From assembly GCA_036346275.1 (NCBI GenBank), contig CM070715.1:68807667-68871666 (forward strand): a DNA stretch of 64,000 bases. The letters run 5' to 3'. Origin of the DNA: Otatea glauca (Eukaryota; Streptophyta; Magnoliopsida; Poales; Poaceae). The notes beneath the pieces were generated by a model, which ran no database searches, was not told the DNA's origin, and worked only from the letters and a program-made list of their open reading frames with translations. The position numbers and the translations under genes are program-made. Every line of letters begins with the position of its first letter. Position 1 is the stretch's first letter. This document shows positions 36,766 to 48,745 of the stretch, one piece after another.

Positions 36766-37523
36766 GCTAGTACACAATAGTCCTTCACACTCCATAATAA
36801 TACCTCCAGAACTAACCAATTATATTTTGGCAGTGCCACAAGTAGCCAAAGGTCACTAACCAATGTGGATTCTACGTTTGCCACAACATGCAAATCCTCA
36901 TTGGTGCAACGAAGATCAATGTCCTGGAGGTTTGTCAATCTTACAACAATTGTTTTCACTTATCAATTTATATACATGCAAGGCTTTACTCTTCCCATCG
37001 ACAAGCTTGGAAATACGCAGAATCTGCATTGGAATAGGCTGATCTGCTACAAAGTCGAGGACAACTCTATGCCTTCTTGATGCGTGAGGTCATAAATCCA
37101 AAAGGCGAGTGCCACTCAGCCTGACCTGATGAGTTGTGAATTTCTTAGTTATCAGTTTGGTTAATTTGTGAACCTTATGCTATGAATGTGAGTTGCAGTT
37201 ATGGATTCAATTGGTTAATATATCTGAGTTGATCTAAAATGGATGCATTGTACGTACGTAGTGTGTAATATGTAATCTGAGTTCATTTCTGAAATGTATG
37301 TCATAATAATATGCTTATGATATAAATTATGTAATCTATTTTGTTTCAGAGGGCATTTCTTAGCACTTCCTGAAGCTAGCCAATAAATAGAAAAGTGTAA
37401 AGAGTAGAGAGACAACATGACAGACGGTTTCAAAGTGGAATCGTCTTTGATGTGCCCTTTTATCAATGACACTTTGTTACTAATAGTTCACTAAACCGTC
37501 CGTGATATCAATTTTGAACCGTC

Positions 37524-37543
37524 TATGATGTTGTGTAGTAGCG
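37524..37543. repeat. Right terminal inverted repeat of CACTA B
   Basis: Reversed, it reads CGCTACTACACAACATCATA and is followed inward by ACGGTTCAAAATTGA and ACGGTTTAGTGAA, which are typical CACTA terminal and subterminal motifs. It lies about 470 bp upstream of the TATA box of the AM1-like gene. Confidence 0.6.
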
Positions 37544-38013
37544 TGCGTAGCATAGTATAGCATAGCTTTGGTGACAATACATTCACACACTTAATTACCA
37601 CCGGTAATAGTAATTTCTACTGCTCTCTACGGCGAGCCACGGCCAAATGTTTCGCGGGCACGCAAGCACGCACCGCGCTCTGGGCAGCCTCGCCGACAAG
37701 GATGGCCCACAGACCCGAGCCTCGCGCCACCCCCACTCTCTCTCCGTCTCAGTATCTCACGTCACATGCCGTCATCCATAGAACACAACGCGAGAAATAC
37801 GCTAACGCTGACACGTCGGGTCCGGGACAAGCACGGCCCACATGTCAGCTACCCCCTATGTCCCCTTCTCGAAGACGGCGCCGTGCACGTACGTTCGGCG
37901 CGGACCGCTCCGATGCTACAGCGTCCGAGCCAAATTAAGCCGTAACTAATCTCTCTGTCCACAGCACAGCACAGCACGCATGCACTGCCCCTATCACAAG
38001 TCACACCCTCAGT

Positions 38014-38022
38014 CTATATAAT
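38014..38022 (+). promoter_or_regulatory. TATA box of the AM1-like gene
   Basis: CTATATAAT lies in a GC-rich region about 30 bp before a plausible transcription start near 38045-38055. It is about 1.04 kb upstream of the start codon because of a leader intron. Confidence 0.6.
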
Positions 38023-38044
38023 CGCGGCCGAGGCAACGCGAGAT

Positions 38045-39058
38045 CGAGTGGGAGATCGAAGTCAAAACCCCAATTAACCCCCGCCCGCCGATCCATCCAT
38101 CCCCTCGATCCACTATGAAGAACTAGTCGATCTAGCCTAGCAGCAAAAGCTCCCACAGTTTGGATCGATCCGAATAAGCTAGCGACGACCCTGGCAGTTC
38201 ATCCCATTTGATTCTTCGATTCGCCCATTTGATTTAATTCCCCCCATAAAATTTCGGCCTATTTCGTTAGTTCCAACCGATCCTCATAAGCAGCAAAGCC
38301 ACGGTGAGTGATGGTTCGATCCAGCACGCACCGATTCTTCCCATCTTCTGCTTTACGTACGTCTCCGCTGTTAGTTTCTGGGGGCGATCCGTTCGATTCC
38401 TCTCCACATTGCGCTGCGCCGCCGCCGCAGCAGCACGGTTTGAATTCAAAAGGCAGCGAGATTTTTCTTTGCCGTTTTTTTTTATTTTCTTGCTACTCTA
38501 TTTGGACCTGTGTGTTTTGCTCCCATGGCATGCAGTGCCTAAACCTACTTTTGATTTGATCGCAAAAGAGGCGAGTTTTCCTTTCCCATCTCTTCCCTTT
38601 TGGACGTTTTTCTTCTGTCGCTGCTTTCCGTTCTTTTCGCTCTCCGACCGCAGCAGGTGCCAGTACTAGTATCACATGCTCTGCTGCATGGAGTTGGAGA
38701 GCATTTGCGCAGCTGATGTTTCGGTTTTGTTTCGCTGATCAACATACTTGGCCCGTCTGTCCATGCCGTGATAATCCCTGTATTTTTTTTGGGCATTTCA
38801 CTCTTTCTTTTGCGTATGCTCTTGATCGGCAATTAATGGCAGGATGCAGCATTGCTTGTGCTAGTGCATTAGTACGTGCGGCTAGGGTTTTTAATTTGCT
38901 GGTCTTTATCCTAATCGGGTCGTTTCTTTTTGCAATTTATCCGCGTGTGCCAAATTATATGCTACATATCCATGCTGATTCATGAGATCGATATGGGTTA
39001 ATTTGGCTTGTGGCTTTTGTTCTTGCATGCGGGAGGCAAGGCTCTGACGCGGAGGCAG
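38045..39058 (+). other. 5' leader with an intron, AM1-like gene
   Basis: A pyrimidine-rich leader runs from about 38045 to 38303 and ends at a good donor (ACG|GTGAGT, GT at 38304). The intron ends just before the start codon, either at GGAGGCAAG near 39040 or at GGAGGCAG directly before ATG at 39059. The ORFs inside this stretch are intron sequence. Confidence 0.5.
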
Positions 39059-42000
39059 ATGGACGCAGAGACGGTGGCTCCTGCACCCGAGGCTCATCTG
39101 CAGGACTCGCCCATGGTACGTTCGTTGGATCATACGTACGTACGTGGAAGCATCAGCTTTTTGCCAGTTATTCGTTTCCTTTTGCCTCTTGTTCTGGATT
39201 AATCTGTTTCTCTTTCCTTCACTTTTATCGATCTACTGGTCTGGTTAGCTACATTTGATAGGAGGGGAATATTAATTTATGCATGTTGCTGTGACCAGGG
39301 TGTGTGCGAGCCTCTTGATTTAATTAGTTGCTCTTTGGATGACTCATCGGATCGATGCGCCGTTGAGATGGCTTAACATTTTGAGGCTGTGCGTGATAAT
39401 GGAGTACTTAGTTTAGCCACTGGATTAGTCATACTTGAGTGCAGTTGATGGATCAATTAATTAGCTGGTTTTGATAAACTGATATCGTTTAATTACAAGT
39501 GCAGGCGACTTATGTGTGTTACCAAAATTAGGAGGCAGCTAAAAGATAGAATCGAAGACATGGTATTTCATGTATTTAAGATCCCAGTTAGCTTGTTAAT
39601 CTGCATGCTGATGTTTAGTTCTTTGGAACTGCGTGTGGAGACAACTAGAAGCTCTTAATTTTCGTACATCGAGTAGATAGAAGCACTACTTGTTTCTGAT
39701 CTGAAGAACCGAATGCAGTTGAATACAAGTTTAGTAGATGCTGAAAATGCCCCTGTTTAATTTTACTAGTTTGATCATTGAACATTTTACACGTGTTAAG
39801 TTGCCTTCAAAAGTGCTTAAAACTTACATTCCAATACGACACTTGTTTCAGTTGTCTGATTAGACCAGATATATGATGGATATGTAGGTCGCTAGCTAGC
39901 ATGGATTTTCTTGACTAGCTAGCTGCATTTTTTTTTGTTAGTTGCTCGGTTACATGATTTAAACAACTTGCATGTTACGGTTTTCTTGGCTCCAATATTA
40001 ATTGATGCAACTAGCAGTATTTGCTCTTAATTCGTCCCGAATATACTCAAGTTCAGTGTTTGCTTGCACAAATATAATTTGCTGACACTAGTATTATTCA
40101 TAATTCAATTCACCAGCACCACCCAGAGAAAACTTATCAATACTGTCCCGGTACCAGCCAGTTGTCGGTATGTACCATTTCACCATTTAAATAGATACAA
40201 GTAGCCATGTGTACCATATCAGTTTTGATGCTTGTCATGCTGGCCATATACCAGTCATTGTCAATGGAATTGATAATACTGTCTATTGAATTCATTGAGC
40301 TATATGTTATATTTGATACTACTACTATGTATTTGAAGTAATATTGCAAATAAAATTTGATGTGCATATAATTAAACATGTATATACTTTAAATATATAT
40401 TATTGTATTAAATCCGGACAAGCATTTAGGAAACTTATTAGAATTGTGAATTTTTACCAATGATGGATGTGCAATGGTGGACCAACCAAAGCCCCATATA
40501 TTGCTCAGAACGGACCAACCAACTTGAAAAGCAAAAGGCAGTCTCAGATTGTCCTATATCTAATGACAGAAAAAAGGTTCCCTAGCTAGTTCGGGTTCCT
40601 TTTGTTTCTGAAGGTACAGTAGTATATGTGATGTTTATTGGCGTTTCTTTCACAATTGGCTAGGTCTTCCCATCCCACGCACACTGCACGCCCACCCCCC
40701 AAATGTTTTTCTTTCCATTTCAGTCTCTCTCTCTCTCTCTCTTCCTATCTCCTCGTTGCATCTTCACATATATGAATCATACACCTGGCTCACCAGTTTT
40801 TCTATGAGCATTCCGAGGCCACAGGTGAGCAAGTACTACTACAAGAAGAGGCCTAGTAGCCACAGCAGAAATGGCAAGGATGATAGCAACCACCACGACT
40901 CCAGGATCCAACCCCCTAGCTCGCCCTTGAGCAGGCAGAACCTGCTGTCCTCATCTGCCACCCCAACCTACTACCACATCGGTGAGCAACGCTTCAGCAT
41001 GGCCATATCCCATATATTGCAGCAGTTCTGCCATTCCTCTTCCTGCCAAGTTCTTGAAAAGCTGTGTTTGGTTTGGTCTGGTCAGGAGGGTTCCACGAGA
41101 TCGACCACGAGAGGCTGCCCCCTAAATCCCCAATCCATCTCAAGTCCATACGCGTGGTAAAGGTGAGCCTTTTTTTCTTTATGGAACTCAACAGCTAGCT
41201 CGATCTCGGTTTCTTGACTGATTTGGTTGGAACGTGAAGTGTGTTTGATATGGTTTGATTCTGACGTGATGTGTGATTGTGTAGGTGAGTGATTGCACGA
41301 GCCTGGACGTCACCGTGAGCTTCCCGTCCCTCCTGGCGCTGCGAAGTTTCTTCTCCTCCTGCCCGGCGCCCAGCAGCGGGCCGGAGCTCGACGAGAGTTT
41401 CGTCATGAGCAGCAACCACGCCGCCCGCATACTCCGCCGCCGGGTGGCCGAGGAGGAGCTCGAGGGCGAGATGCACCAGGACAGCTTCTGGCTTGTCAAG
41501 CCCTGCCTCTACGACTTCACCGCGTCATCCCAGCCGGCGCCGCCGCCGTCACCGCCTGCAGCTCCAAAGGCGGCTGCGCCGGCGGTCAGCTCCTGCCTCC
41601 TTACGACCTTGAAGTGCGATGGCGCCGGGTGGGGCGTGAGGCGCCGTGTCAGGTACACTGGCCGGCATAACGATGCTTCCAAGGAGGCCAGCATAGACGG
41701 CTACGACACAGAGGCCAGCATCAAGGAGCAGCAGCAGCGCACGGCGCATGAAGGTAGCAAGAGCTCAAGCAACGGCAAGAGGAAGCGGGAGGAGGTAGAG
41801 AGCAGCAAGGACAAGCGAAGCGACGAGATGAAGAAGAAAACCAAGACACACAAGAGTTCCAAGAAGGAGAAGAAGCGCTCCGTCGAGGCGAAAGACGGCG
41901 ACCCTCGGCGCGGCAAGGACCGGTGGTCGGCCGAGCGGTACGCGGCAGCGGAGAGGAGCCTGCTAGACATCATGCGCTCCCGCGGCGCCCTCTTCGTCTC

Positions 42001-45000
42001 GCCGGTGATGCGGCAGGCGCTGCGGGAGGAAGCCCGCAAGAAAATCGGCGACACCGGCCTCCTCGACCACCTGCTCAAGCATATGGCCGGCAGGGTGCCG
42101 GAAGGCAGTACGCAGCGGTTCCGTCGCCGGCACAACGCGGATGGCGCCATGGAGTACTGGCTGGAGCCAGCCGAGCTTGCGGATGTGCGGCGGGAGGCCG
42201 GCGTGTCTGATCCATACTGGGTGCCACCGCCAGGCTGGAAACCGGGCGATGACGTGTCCCCGGTCACCTGTGACCTCCTGGTTAAGAGGCAGGTGGAGGA
42301 GCTCGCTGAGGAGGTCAATGACGTCAAAAGGTCTCCTTTTTTGACTTCCCTTTGCAGTTTCCGCTTCTTGCATTGGTCTACGGTAGTGCAGTGCCACTGT
42401 TCTGTTTAGGCTTACGAGTTTTGTGTTAAATTTGACTTGTGGTGATGTGTAGGCACATGGAGCAGCTGAGTTCTAACTTGATGCAACTGCGCAAGGAAGC
42501 GAAATCCGAGGCAGAAAGAGCTTACAGTTCGTGCAAGGTAGCCAAACGATCCTGTCGATCTTTCCCTTTCAATCATTTTTCCTTCTGTCTATTGTTCCTC
42601 TACTTTTCAAGAAAGGCGATGTTTGTTGTTTGCCACTTGTGAGTTAAAATGAGCAAGTTAACAAGATGTACGCTTGTGTTTTTTGAAACAGAGGGGGAAC
42701 CCTACGATTTCTATTATTAGAAACTAAGAGCTTACAGAACTGGTCCGACTAGACAAAAAAAAAGATCAAACTACTTTATTTTTTTAGATAATGGAAGCTT
42801 TTAATCTCCCGGCCTCTACATCATAAGATACACATAGCCTACTGTTTATTATAATATTACAGCACAAATGACATAATAAAGACTAAGACAAATACTGAAA
42901 TGAGTTGCAACAAGCCATAAAAATACGAAACACAAAGTCTCAATCACATAGCCTGTTACTAAATCTCCACCCATGCCTGCTGAAGAGATCCCTGAGTACA
43001 ATCTCCAGTGATCTGCATGCTGATAACATCACCTCTCGAGCCTCTGGACGCTGCAGCACCGACCATGAGCCTAACCAGTTGGTGCAAAAGTATACAACCT
43101 GCAATGGATAATAAGATATACACATGGAAGATCAAACTACTGACAAGCCACACAGGGTAAACTCATTAGGTAGACACAAAAGATAATAAGATATACACAT
43201 GGGTGTACGTTATGAACTTGCATTGATCTGCCTGCCTGTTTCTATTTATCTGGATAGGCATTTTCTTCCATTGATGGAGGTTCTTTTAAAGTGCTAGTCT
43301 CGACTCTGTTCTTGCGAAGTTCGATAGAGGTACATCAATAATAATGGCAAGATGGACGTGCAGATGGTCGCCATCTCTAGCTCTTTTTCAGTCTATGGAA
43401 GTGTAGATGGACATACATGCACTGGCTAGCATGGAACTACACCTTCTCAGCTCTACTTCCTATATTGTTCGCATTGAGAAAAAAAATCCATATTTTTACG
43501 TACCACTTTTGGAAGTGCACTTAGGATAGTTAAGGAGTATTAACTGGTTAGAGTCAGCCAATCAGGTGCCAAGAACCTGATAAAAATGGGAATTTGTTTC
43601 ACTGTTTTTGTTTTGCTCTGCTTTTCATTAGAACTACTCAGCTTCATTTGTTTTGTTTTTGGTGCACCCATTTCATTTGTGTTTGTTTCTCAGGAGAAGT
43701 GCCACAAGGTGGTGAAGGCCAATGAAAAGCTCGAGAAGCAGATTTTATCTTTGAAGGTTAGAAATCCTCAGCTTAGAAGTCATGACACTTCATCACAAAC
43801 TAAGAAACAGTGCGTGTTGAATTTACTCTTAATTTGTCCACATTTCTGATCATTTTTCACTATACATCGCTGTTAACTGCAAATGAAGAATGTTCGTGCT
43901 TTGTTAGCTGCAAATGACAAATGATCTTCACTTGTTTGATTCCAGGACATGTACGAGAATGTGGTTCAGAAAAACGGTGAGATGAAGGAGGAGGTGCTTT
44001 CCTTGAAGGTACACCACTGTAGCTAGACCTCAAATTTTCACCAATGTATACCACTGTTGCATTGTGATTTCTATCTGTCTAAGCAATGATTTGGTCCACC
44101 TGTTCACTGCTTATTCTGTTTGTAGCTGTCTGCAATATACTACGTACGGTACAAGCATTGATCAACTGGTGGGTCCTTTTTTCAGGACAAGTACGAGTTT
44201 GTTGTTGAGAAGAATGACAAGCTAGAGGAGCAGATGGCTTGTCTCTCGAGCTCCTTGTCTTTGAAGGTTGGTAACACTATTGCATGGAACTGCAGTACTC
44301 TGTCCTGTCTCTGTTATATATTGCATCTGAACCATATATATTCCTTCACCCATACTGAAATAGCTGCATGTCTCCTTTGGACTCCACAGGAACAATTGCT
44401 ATTTCCAAAGAATGGAGATAAGCCAATGATGAAAACAGATCAGGTGGAAGCAGCTGTGTTTCCCCATGATGGCAAGCAAGAAGTTTTCCCCGACAAAGTA
44501 CTGTACATTGCTGATGGTGATCAGATGAGCCAGCAAGCAGGTGCCACCGTCGTCCAAGGCGGCGAGAAGAGGACGGCGTGGAAGAGCAGCTTCCGCATCT
44601 GCAAGCCACAGGGCACGTTCCTGTGGCCGAGCATGGCGTCCGGCATGACCATCAGCTGGGGAGGCGGCGGCAGCTGCACCATCGCCGCCGCCGCCGCCGG
44701 GCCGGAGCAGCTCCCTCGCAGCAGCAGCTGCCCCAGTATTTGGCAGGGGCTCCCGCCGTCGTCGCGAGCCCCAGTAGAGGTGGTGGTCGCGTCGCCGCTG
44801 GACGAGCACGTGATGTTCGGGGGCCTCTCCACGCCGCCCTCGGCGTCGTCCACCAACGCCGCCGCCGCCGACAAGCTGCTGCCCCTGCCCAGCCCGACGT
44901 CGACCCTCCAGACACAGCCACCGCTCGCCGCCGGTGCTGCTGGGTTCACCGTCCCGGCATTGCAATCTTTCTTCGGCCTCACCTTACGCCATGTGGTAAG

Positions 45001-45277
45001 TAGCACACCTTCTGCTTGCACAGTTGCACTTGCTCTCATCTCCCCTTGCCAAGTGACCTCAATTCTTCATCGATCTTCCGCTGTTGGCTGGCAAATAAAG
45101 GCAGCTGGATGCTGATTGATGCTTGGCCGTGTTCCTTCGCAGGACTCGTCCTCCTCGCTGTCCGCGCACTGCGGCGCTAATCTGCTGGAGGAGAAGAGGT
45201 CCATGTTCGACACAGACGCCGGCGGGATCAGCACTGTGGGCACTGAACTGGCCCTGGCCACTCCCTCCTACCGCTGA
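39059..45277 (+). CDS. AM1: AMEIOTIC1/DYAD (SWITCH1)-type meiosis protein
   Basis: Ten coding exons: 39059-39115, 40825-40981, 41086-41162, 41285-42330, 42453-42537, 43694-43756, 43946-44008, 44186-44266, 44390-44995 and 45143-45277, all with GT-AG introns and matching phases. They give 789 aa. The conserved grass AM1 domain includes SIRVVKVSDCTSLDVTVSFP, FVMSSNHAARILRRRVAEEE, a basic NLS-like stretch (about residues 260-300) and the block at about 300-430 with RWSAERYAAAERSLLDIM, DTGLLDHLLKHMAGRVPEGS and DPYWVPPPGWKPGDDV. Residues 446-543 form a coiled coil encoded by small phase-0 exons. The Ser/Pro/Ala-rich C-terminus includes SSFRICKPQGTF and ends ELALATPSYR. AM1 of maize and rice and SWI1/DYAD of Arabidopsis are nuclear proteins needed to enter meiosis and pass early prophase I. 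No frame damage is seen. The exon 2/3 junction is the least certain. Confidence 0.9.
40724..40742. repeat. (TC)n microsatellite in an AM1 intron
   Basis: A run of TC dinucleotides lies about 80 bp before coding exon 2 of this gene and may be part of the polypyrimidine-rich 3' end of the 1.7-kb first coding intron. Confidence 0.85.
42538..43693 (+). other. Large AM1 intron with a short direct repeat
   Basis: This 1156-bp intron separates the first two coiled-coil exons. It contains a direct repeat of GATAATAAGATATACACATGG at 43109-43129 and 43182-43202, and an AT-rich block at 42680-42950 that may be an old insertion. No ORF in it is supported. Confidence 0.6.
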
Positions 45278-46193
45278 GCTCCCTTCGGCCCTCACCTCCC
45301 TCCCCTGCATGCCTAGTGGCTTTCTCTTAAGATAAACGAATGAAAGGATAAGGTAAAGAAAAAGATAAAAAAAAACAGAGAAGGAATTTACATGATCTTT
45401 CTTGGTTGCAGTTAGACCTTGGTGTTTTGGGTAGCAATTTCAGGTTTACTAGTCAGTTTCTCCTAGTTTGCCATTTTCGTTTGGTATGAGATGTGTTTCT
45501 GGTGCACTGAATATCTATGTATGTCTATTGTTCTATTCTCTTGCACACTACCTAGTGAATAGTGATGCTAATTCCCCTTTAATATGTGCCACTCCGATCG
45601 ATCACGCACGCGCAGCCCCCTTCACAAAGTCGTGCGTGCAAACTACTTATGCCGTGTATTTTTACCATGGTGATTAGTAAAGTTTGCACTAATTCAGATT
45701 CGACCGCAGCTTAATTTTTTTTTAGTTCTACAAAAAAAAAAATTTGAGATGAGTTTTGAGTTCTACTCGTAGCACAAGCGAAGTACTTTGGTGTGTGAAC
45801 AACGGGGATTGCTACACCTTCACCAATTCTTTGGTGAGAACATATCGAGACGTTGCCACATGGTGCTTCTCCCTTCATTTTTCCTTTTTTCCCCTCTCCC
45901 ACCTCTTCTTACTCCTCTAATACAAAAAAAAAATCTTTATTTGAAACTTTCAGACGGGTTCAATCAAAAAAATTTGGTTCAAAAACATTAATCTCAAAAA
46001 GATTTTGATTCAAAAAATTTAAAAATTGTTTAAAAAATTACTTCCTATTAAAAAACTTAGGAGAGATTTGAAAAAAACCTTTTTGAGTTTGAGGGGAAGG
46101 AAATTGGGGGAGGAAAAGAGGATGAAGGGGATGTCCAAGTGTCACAACGAGAGAGGAGAAAGGAAGTAGGAGAAAAAAGAAGATAGCCACATA
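45278..46193 (+). other. AM1 3' flank; no further gene
   Basis: The 3' untranslated region probably lies within about 45278-45700. No canonical AATAAA signal is obvious. The remainder is AT-rich with homopolymer A/T runs and no supported ORF. Confidence 0.4.
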
Positions 46194-48043
46194 TAGGGAT
46201 GGCAACGGGCCCATTCCCCATTCCCCGCCAAGGAATTCCCCTATTAAGGGGCGGGGATAGGGGAGTTTTTCCCCACGGGGCTAGTAACGGGAAAAAGTTG
46301 TCCTCATTGGGGGAATCGGGTGTGGGGGCATTCCACTGCTTCTTGTCCTCGTTACTCGCCACTGGTTACCCAACCCTAAATCCCGTCAATTGCCTCGCCT
46401 CCCACATTCCCCAATCGCAGTCTCGCTCTTGCATTCTCACTTCCCCATAATCCCCTCCCACACAGTCTCACACTCTGCCGCCACATCCATAGATCTACCA
46501 CTGCCTTTGCAATCTTGCTCCGTAGATTCGCCGCCATCACATGGAATCCACCCTGCCGCCTTCGCCATGCACTTCCACAGTCACCAATCGCAAGCAACTG
46601 CCACATCCCTCACCTTCTCGCCGGTAGCGCCGCATCCCTCACCTTCTCGCCGATCATCGCATTCCCTCATCGACTCGCCGGCTCACAGGTAGCACCGCAT
46701 CCCCTCACCTTCTCGCTGGTAGCACGGCTAGCACCGCATCCCCTCGGTCGCTTTCTTGGACACAGCCACATCCCCTCGGTCACGCAGTAATGCCTTGGCC
46801 TTCATCCTCGACCTTGACTCCTCTCCTCTCTCTAACAACCGATACCGGCCACATCCCCTCAGTCACACGATGACGCCCCCACCTCCGTCCTCGACCTCGA
46901 TTCCTCTCCTCTCTCCAAAAACCGATGCCAGCCTCTTTCCTGTTCCACACCGCCGCATCGGTGAGTCAATTCCTCAATCCCTAATTCCTTATCCTCCTCT
47001 CCGTGTATGTGACCGCATAAGATTATGTGAAACACTCTCTTTGCGTAAGCATTAGCACCTAAGGACTGCATAGGATTATTCAAGGACCACCTGTGCTTTG
47101 GGTGCTAAAAAAACAAATTAACATATGCAGGTTGACAATCAAGGTTTCAAAAACAATCGCTCGAAAACCGCGGTTTTTGACCTTACCGCTGTGGTTCGAG
47201 ATCTAAAACCGCTCGTTAAACCGATTTAATTAAAAAAATTCAAAAAAATTGAAAACAAAATTATGGTTCAAAAACCACTCGAAAACCGTTGAAAAACTGC
47301 GGTTTTCGCAAAAATCGCTCGAAAACCGTTTTTAGGAACATTCAATTGGTCGGTTGGTTTTCAGTGAAAATCGAGTGGTTTTTCGTTGAAAACCGAACGG
47401 TTTTCGATTTGTTTGATTTTTTTTTCAATTTTTTTGATTTCTTAACCATTCGGTTTCTGACGGTTTTTCGAGCGGTTTTTGCGGTTTTCGAATTTCGAGC
47501 GGTTTTCGCGGTAGTGGTTTTTGAAACCCTGTTGACAATAGACTCATTTTTGGTTTGGGTCTTTTAATTCGCCCCTTTTTAGCACAAGATTGCAGGTTGA
47601 CAGTAGACTATCTGTAATGCACATGATTTTAGCTTTGTAATAGGTTGTCATTGGCTTAATTTTGATATCCTCCAAAATTTGCAGATCTAGATTTTATGTG
47701 TGTTGATTCTTGCTTCTCTTTTAGTTTAAGAATAGCATGTTACTACTGGGCTGATTATACTTCTGTTATCATGCCTAATAATTTGATTCTTGCTTCTCTT
47801 TTACTTAAGAATAATTTGATCCTACTCCTGTTATCTTGTCATTATTTTGCTTCTTTGATTATTGTTAATTTGTTATCGGGTATGACTCTTCACGGAGAAC
47901 CCGATACCTCGACGAAGTCAGGGAATGGGATGAAGCTGCCCCCGATTCTGGGGTCGAGGCCGAGGAGCGGGGGATTTCCCTCCTCTTGAGAACAAGGACA
48001 CTCCACCGCTCTCTGTCCAGAAACGTCCCTGTTATCATCTCTA
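46194..48043. mobile_element. Non-autonomous hAT element between AM1 and EFL1
   Basis: The left end TAGGGATGGCAACGGG and the reversed right end TAGAGATGATAACAGGG form a terminal inverted repeat of hAT type. The 8-bp flanks GCCACATA and GTCACACG agree at five positions, so the duplication is weak. Inside are GC-rich repeats (ACCGCATCCCCTCACCTTCTCGC-like units at about 46620-46790), a possible captured gene start, and a nested Mutator-like MITE. No transposase is present. Confidence 0.55.
47140..47530. mobile_element. Mutator-like MITE with 9-bp duplication
   Basis: A perfect 9-bp duplication GTTGACAAT lies at 47131-47139 and 47531-47539. The ends are AAGGTTTCAAAAAC and, reversed, AGGGTTTCAAAAAC. 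The whole 391 bp is made of CGAAAACCG / CGGTTTTCG motifs in both orientations and could fold into a long hairpin. Nine-base duplications are the Mutator superfamily signature. Confidence 0.75.
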
Positions 48044-48614
48044 GTCACACGAGAGGACACGTTGAGATTAGCAATTCCGGTGAACAAATGCAGTATCAAA
48101 TGAATTCAGCTTTGACTCGGTTTAAAGGCCCTTGATGTTAATCCTCTTGAAGAGCCGTTTCTTCCACAGTTGGGCTGAAAAAAGAGTCAGTCTTGACTCT
48201 TGACTGGGGAATTCTGCTGGATCAGGTCGAAACTAAACTCGATCGGTCTTAATTTCACAAGGCCGGTCGGTCATACACCAACTTTTGGAGCGTTTCCTCA
48301 TTACATTTCTGCAATCGCACTTCATTATTATGGAATGCATATTTTCTGAGTAGAACTAATTAACAGCGGAGAACGAAGGGAAATTGATGACAGTTTCGTG
48401 GGAGCCAAGTTTCTTTTCTTTTTCGTCTCAAGAAAAAGTTTCGTTCGTTTTACCTTTTTTTTGCCCGAGGGGTAGAACACGTGAGCGCCAAGTTTCTGCT
48501 CGCAGGCCGGTAGCTGTCCACACCAGTGACCACGTCGGCGATCGAATCGGCTTTTGTTTATTTCGGATCCAACGGCAGCTGTTCAACGGATCACAGATCC
48601 AACGGCAGGATCGG
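48044..48614. other. EFL1 upstream region; no other gene
   Basis: This is the interval between the hAT element and the EFL1 core promoter. Overlapping small ORFs are not supported. No clear TATA box is present, which is common for housekeeping ribosome-biogenesis genes. Confidence 0.4.
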
Positions 48615-48723
48615 GGCCCAACCCCAACTGGCCCAAGACCAACTAGCTAAGCCTCGAAGGCCCCGAGCTTTTGCAGTTCCGATCCTTCTCTTCTCCCTTC
48701 CCCATCCACAGCCCAAACCCTAA
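48615..48723 (+). promoter_or_regulatory. EFL1 promoter motifs: site II elements and telo-box
   Basis: GGCCCA occurs at 48615-48620 and 48630-48635, and AGCCCA at 48710-48715; these are site II motifs (TGGGCC/T) on the minus strand. AAACCCTAA at 48715-48723 is a telo-box, 23 bp before the start codon. In plants the combination of site II motifs and a telo-box is a known hallmark of ribosomal-protein and ribosome-biogenesis promoters, which fits the EFL1 product. Confidence 0.7.
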
Positions 48724-48745
48724 TCACCGCAGCCGCCCCGACGCA

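Larger units (their letters stand above)
16575..37543 (+). mobile_element. Outer CACTA transposon (B), repeatedly interrupted; left terminus not found
   Basis: The coding pieces 16575-16700, 28467-29580 and 35111-35480 are collinear and keep one transposase sense once the insertions are removed. They are split by CACTA A and by solo LTR C. An Ulp1-like peptidase segment follows at 36340-36765. The right end is a CACTA terminus: reversed, 37524-37543 reads CGCTACTACACAACATCATA, followed by repeated ACGGTT subterminal motifs. This terminus differs from that of CACTA A, so the two are distinct families. Confidence 0.6.

Noticed and set aside
41701..42397. Minus-strand ORFs opposite AM1 exon 41285-42330
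   Set aside because: They are shadows of the conserved AM1 domain exon in a GC-rich region.
47289..47567. A 92-aa + strand ORF rich in Phe and Val
   Set aside because: It is translated from CGGTTTTCG repeats of a Mutator-like MITE.
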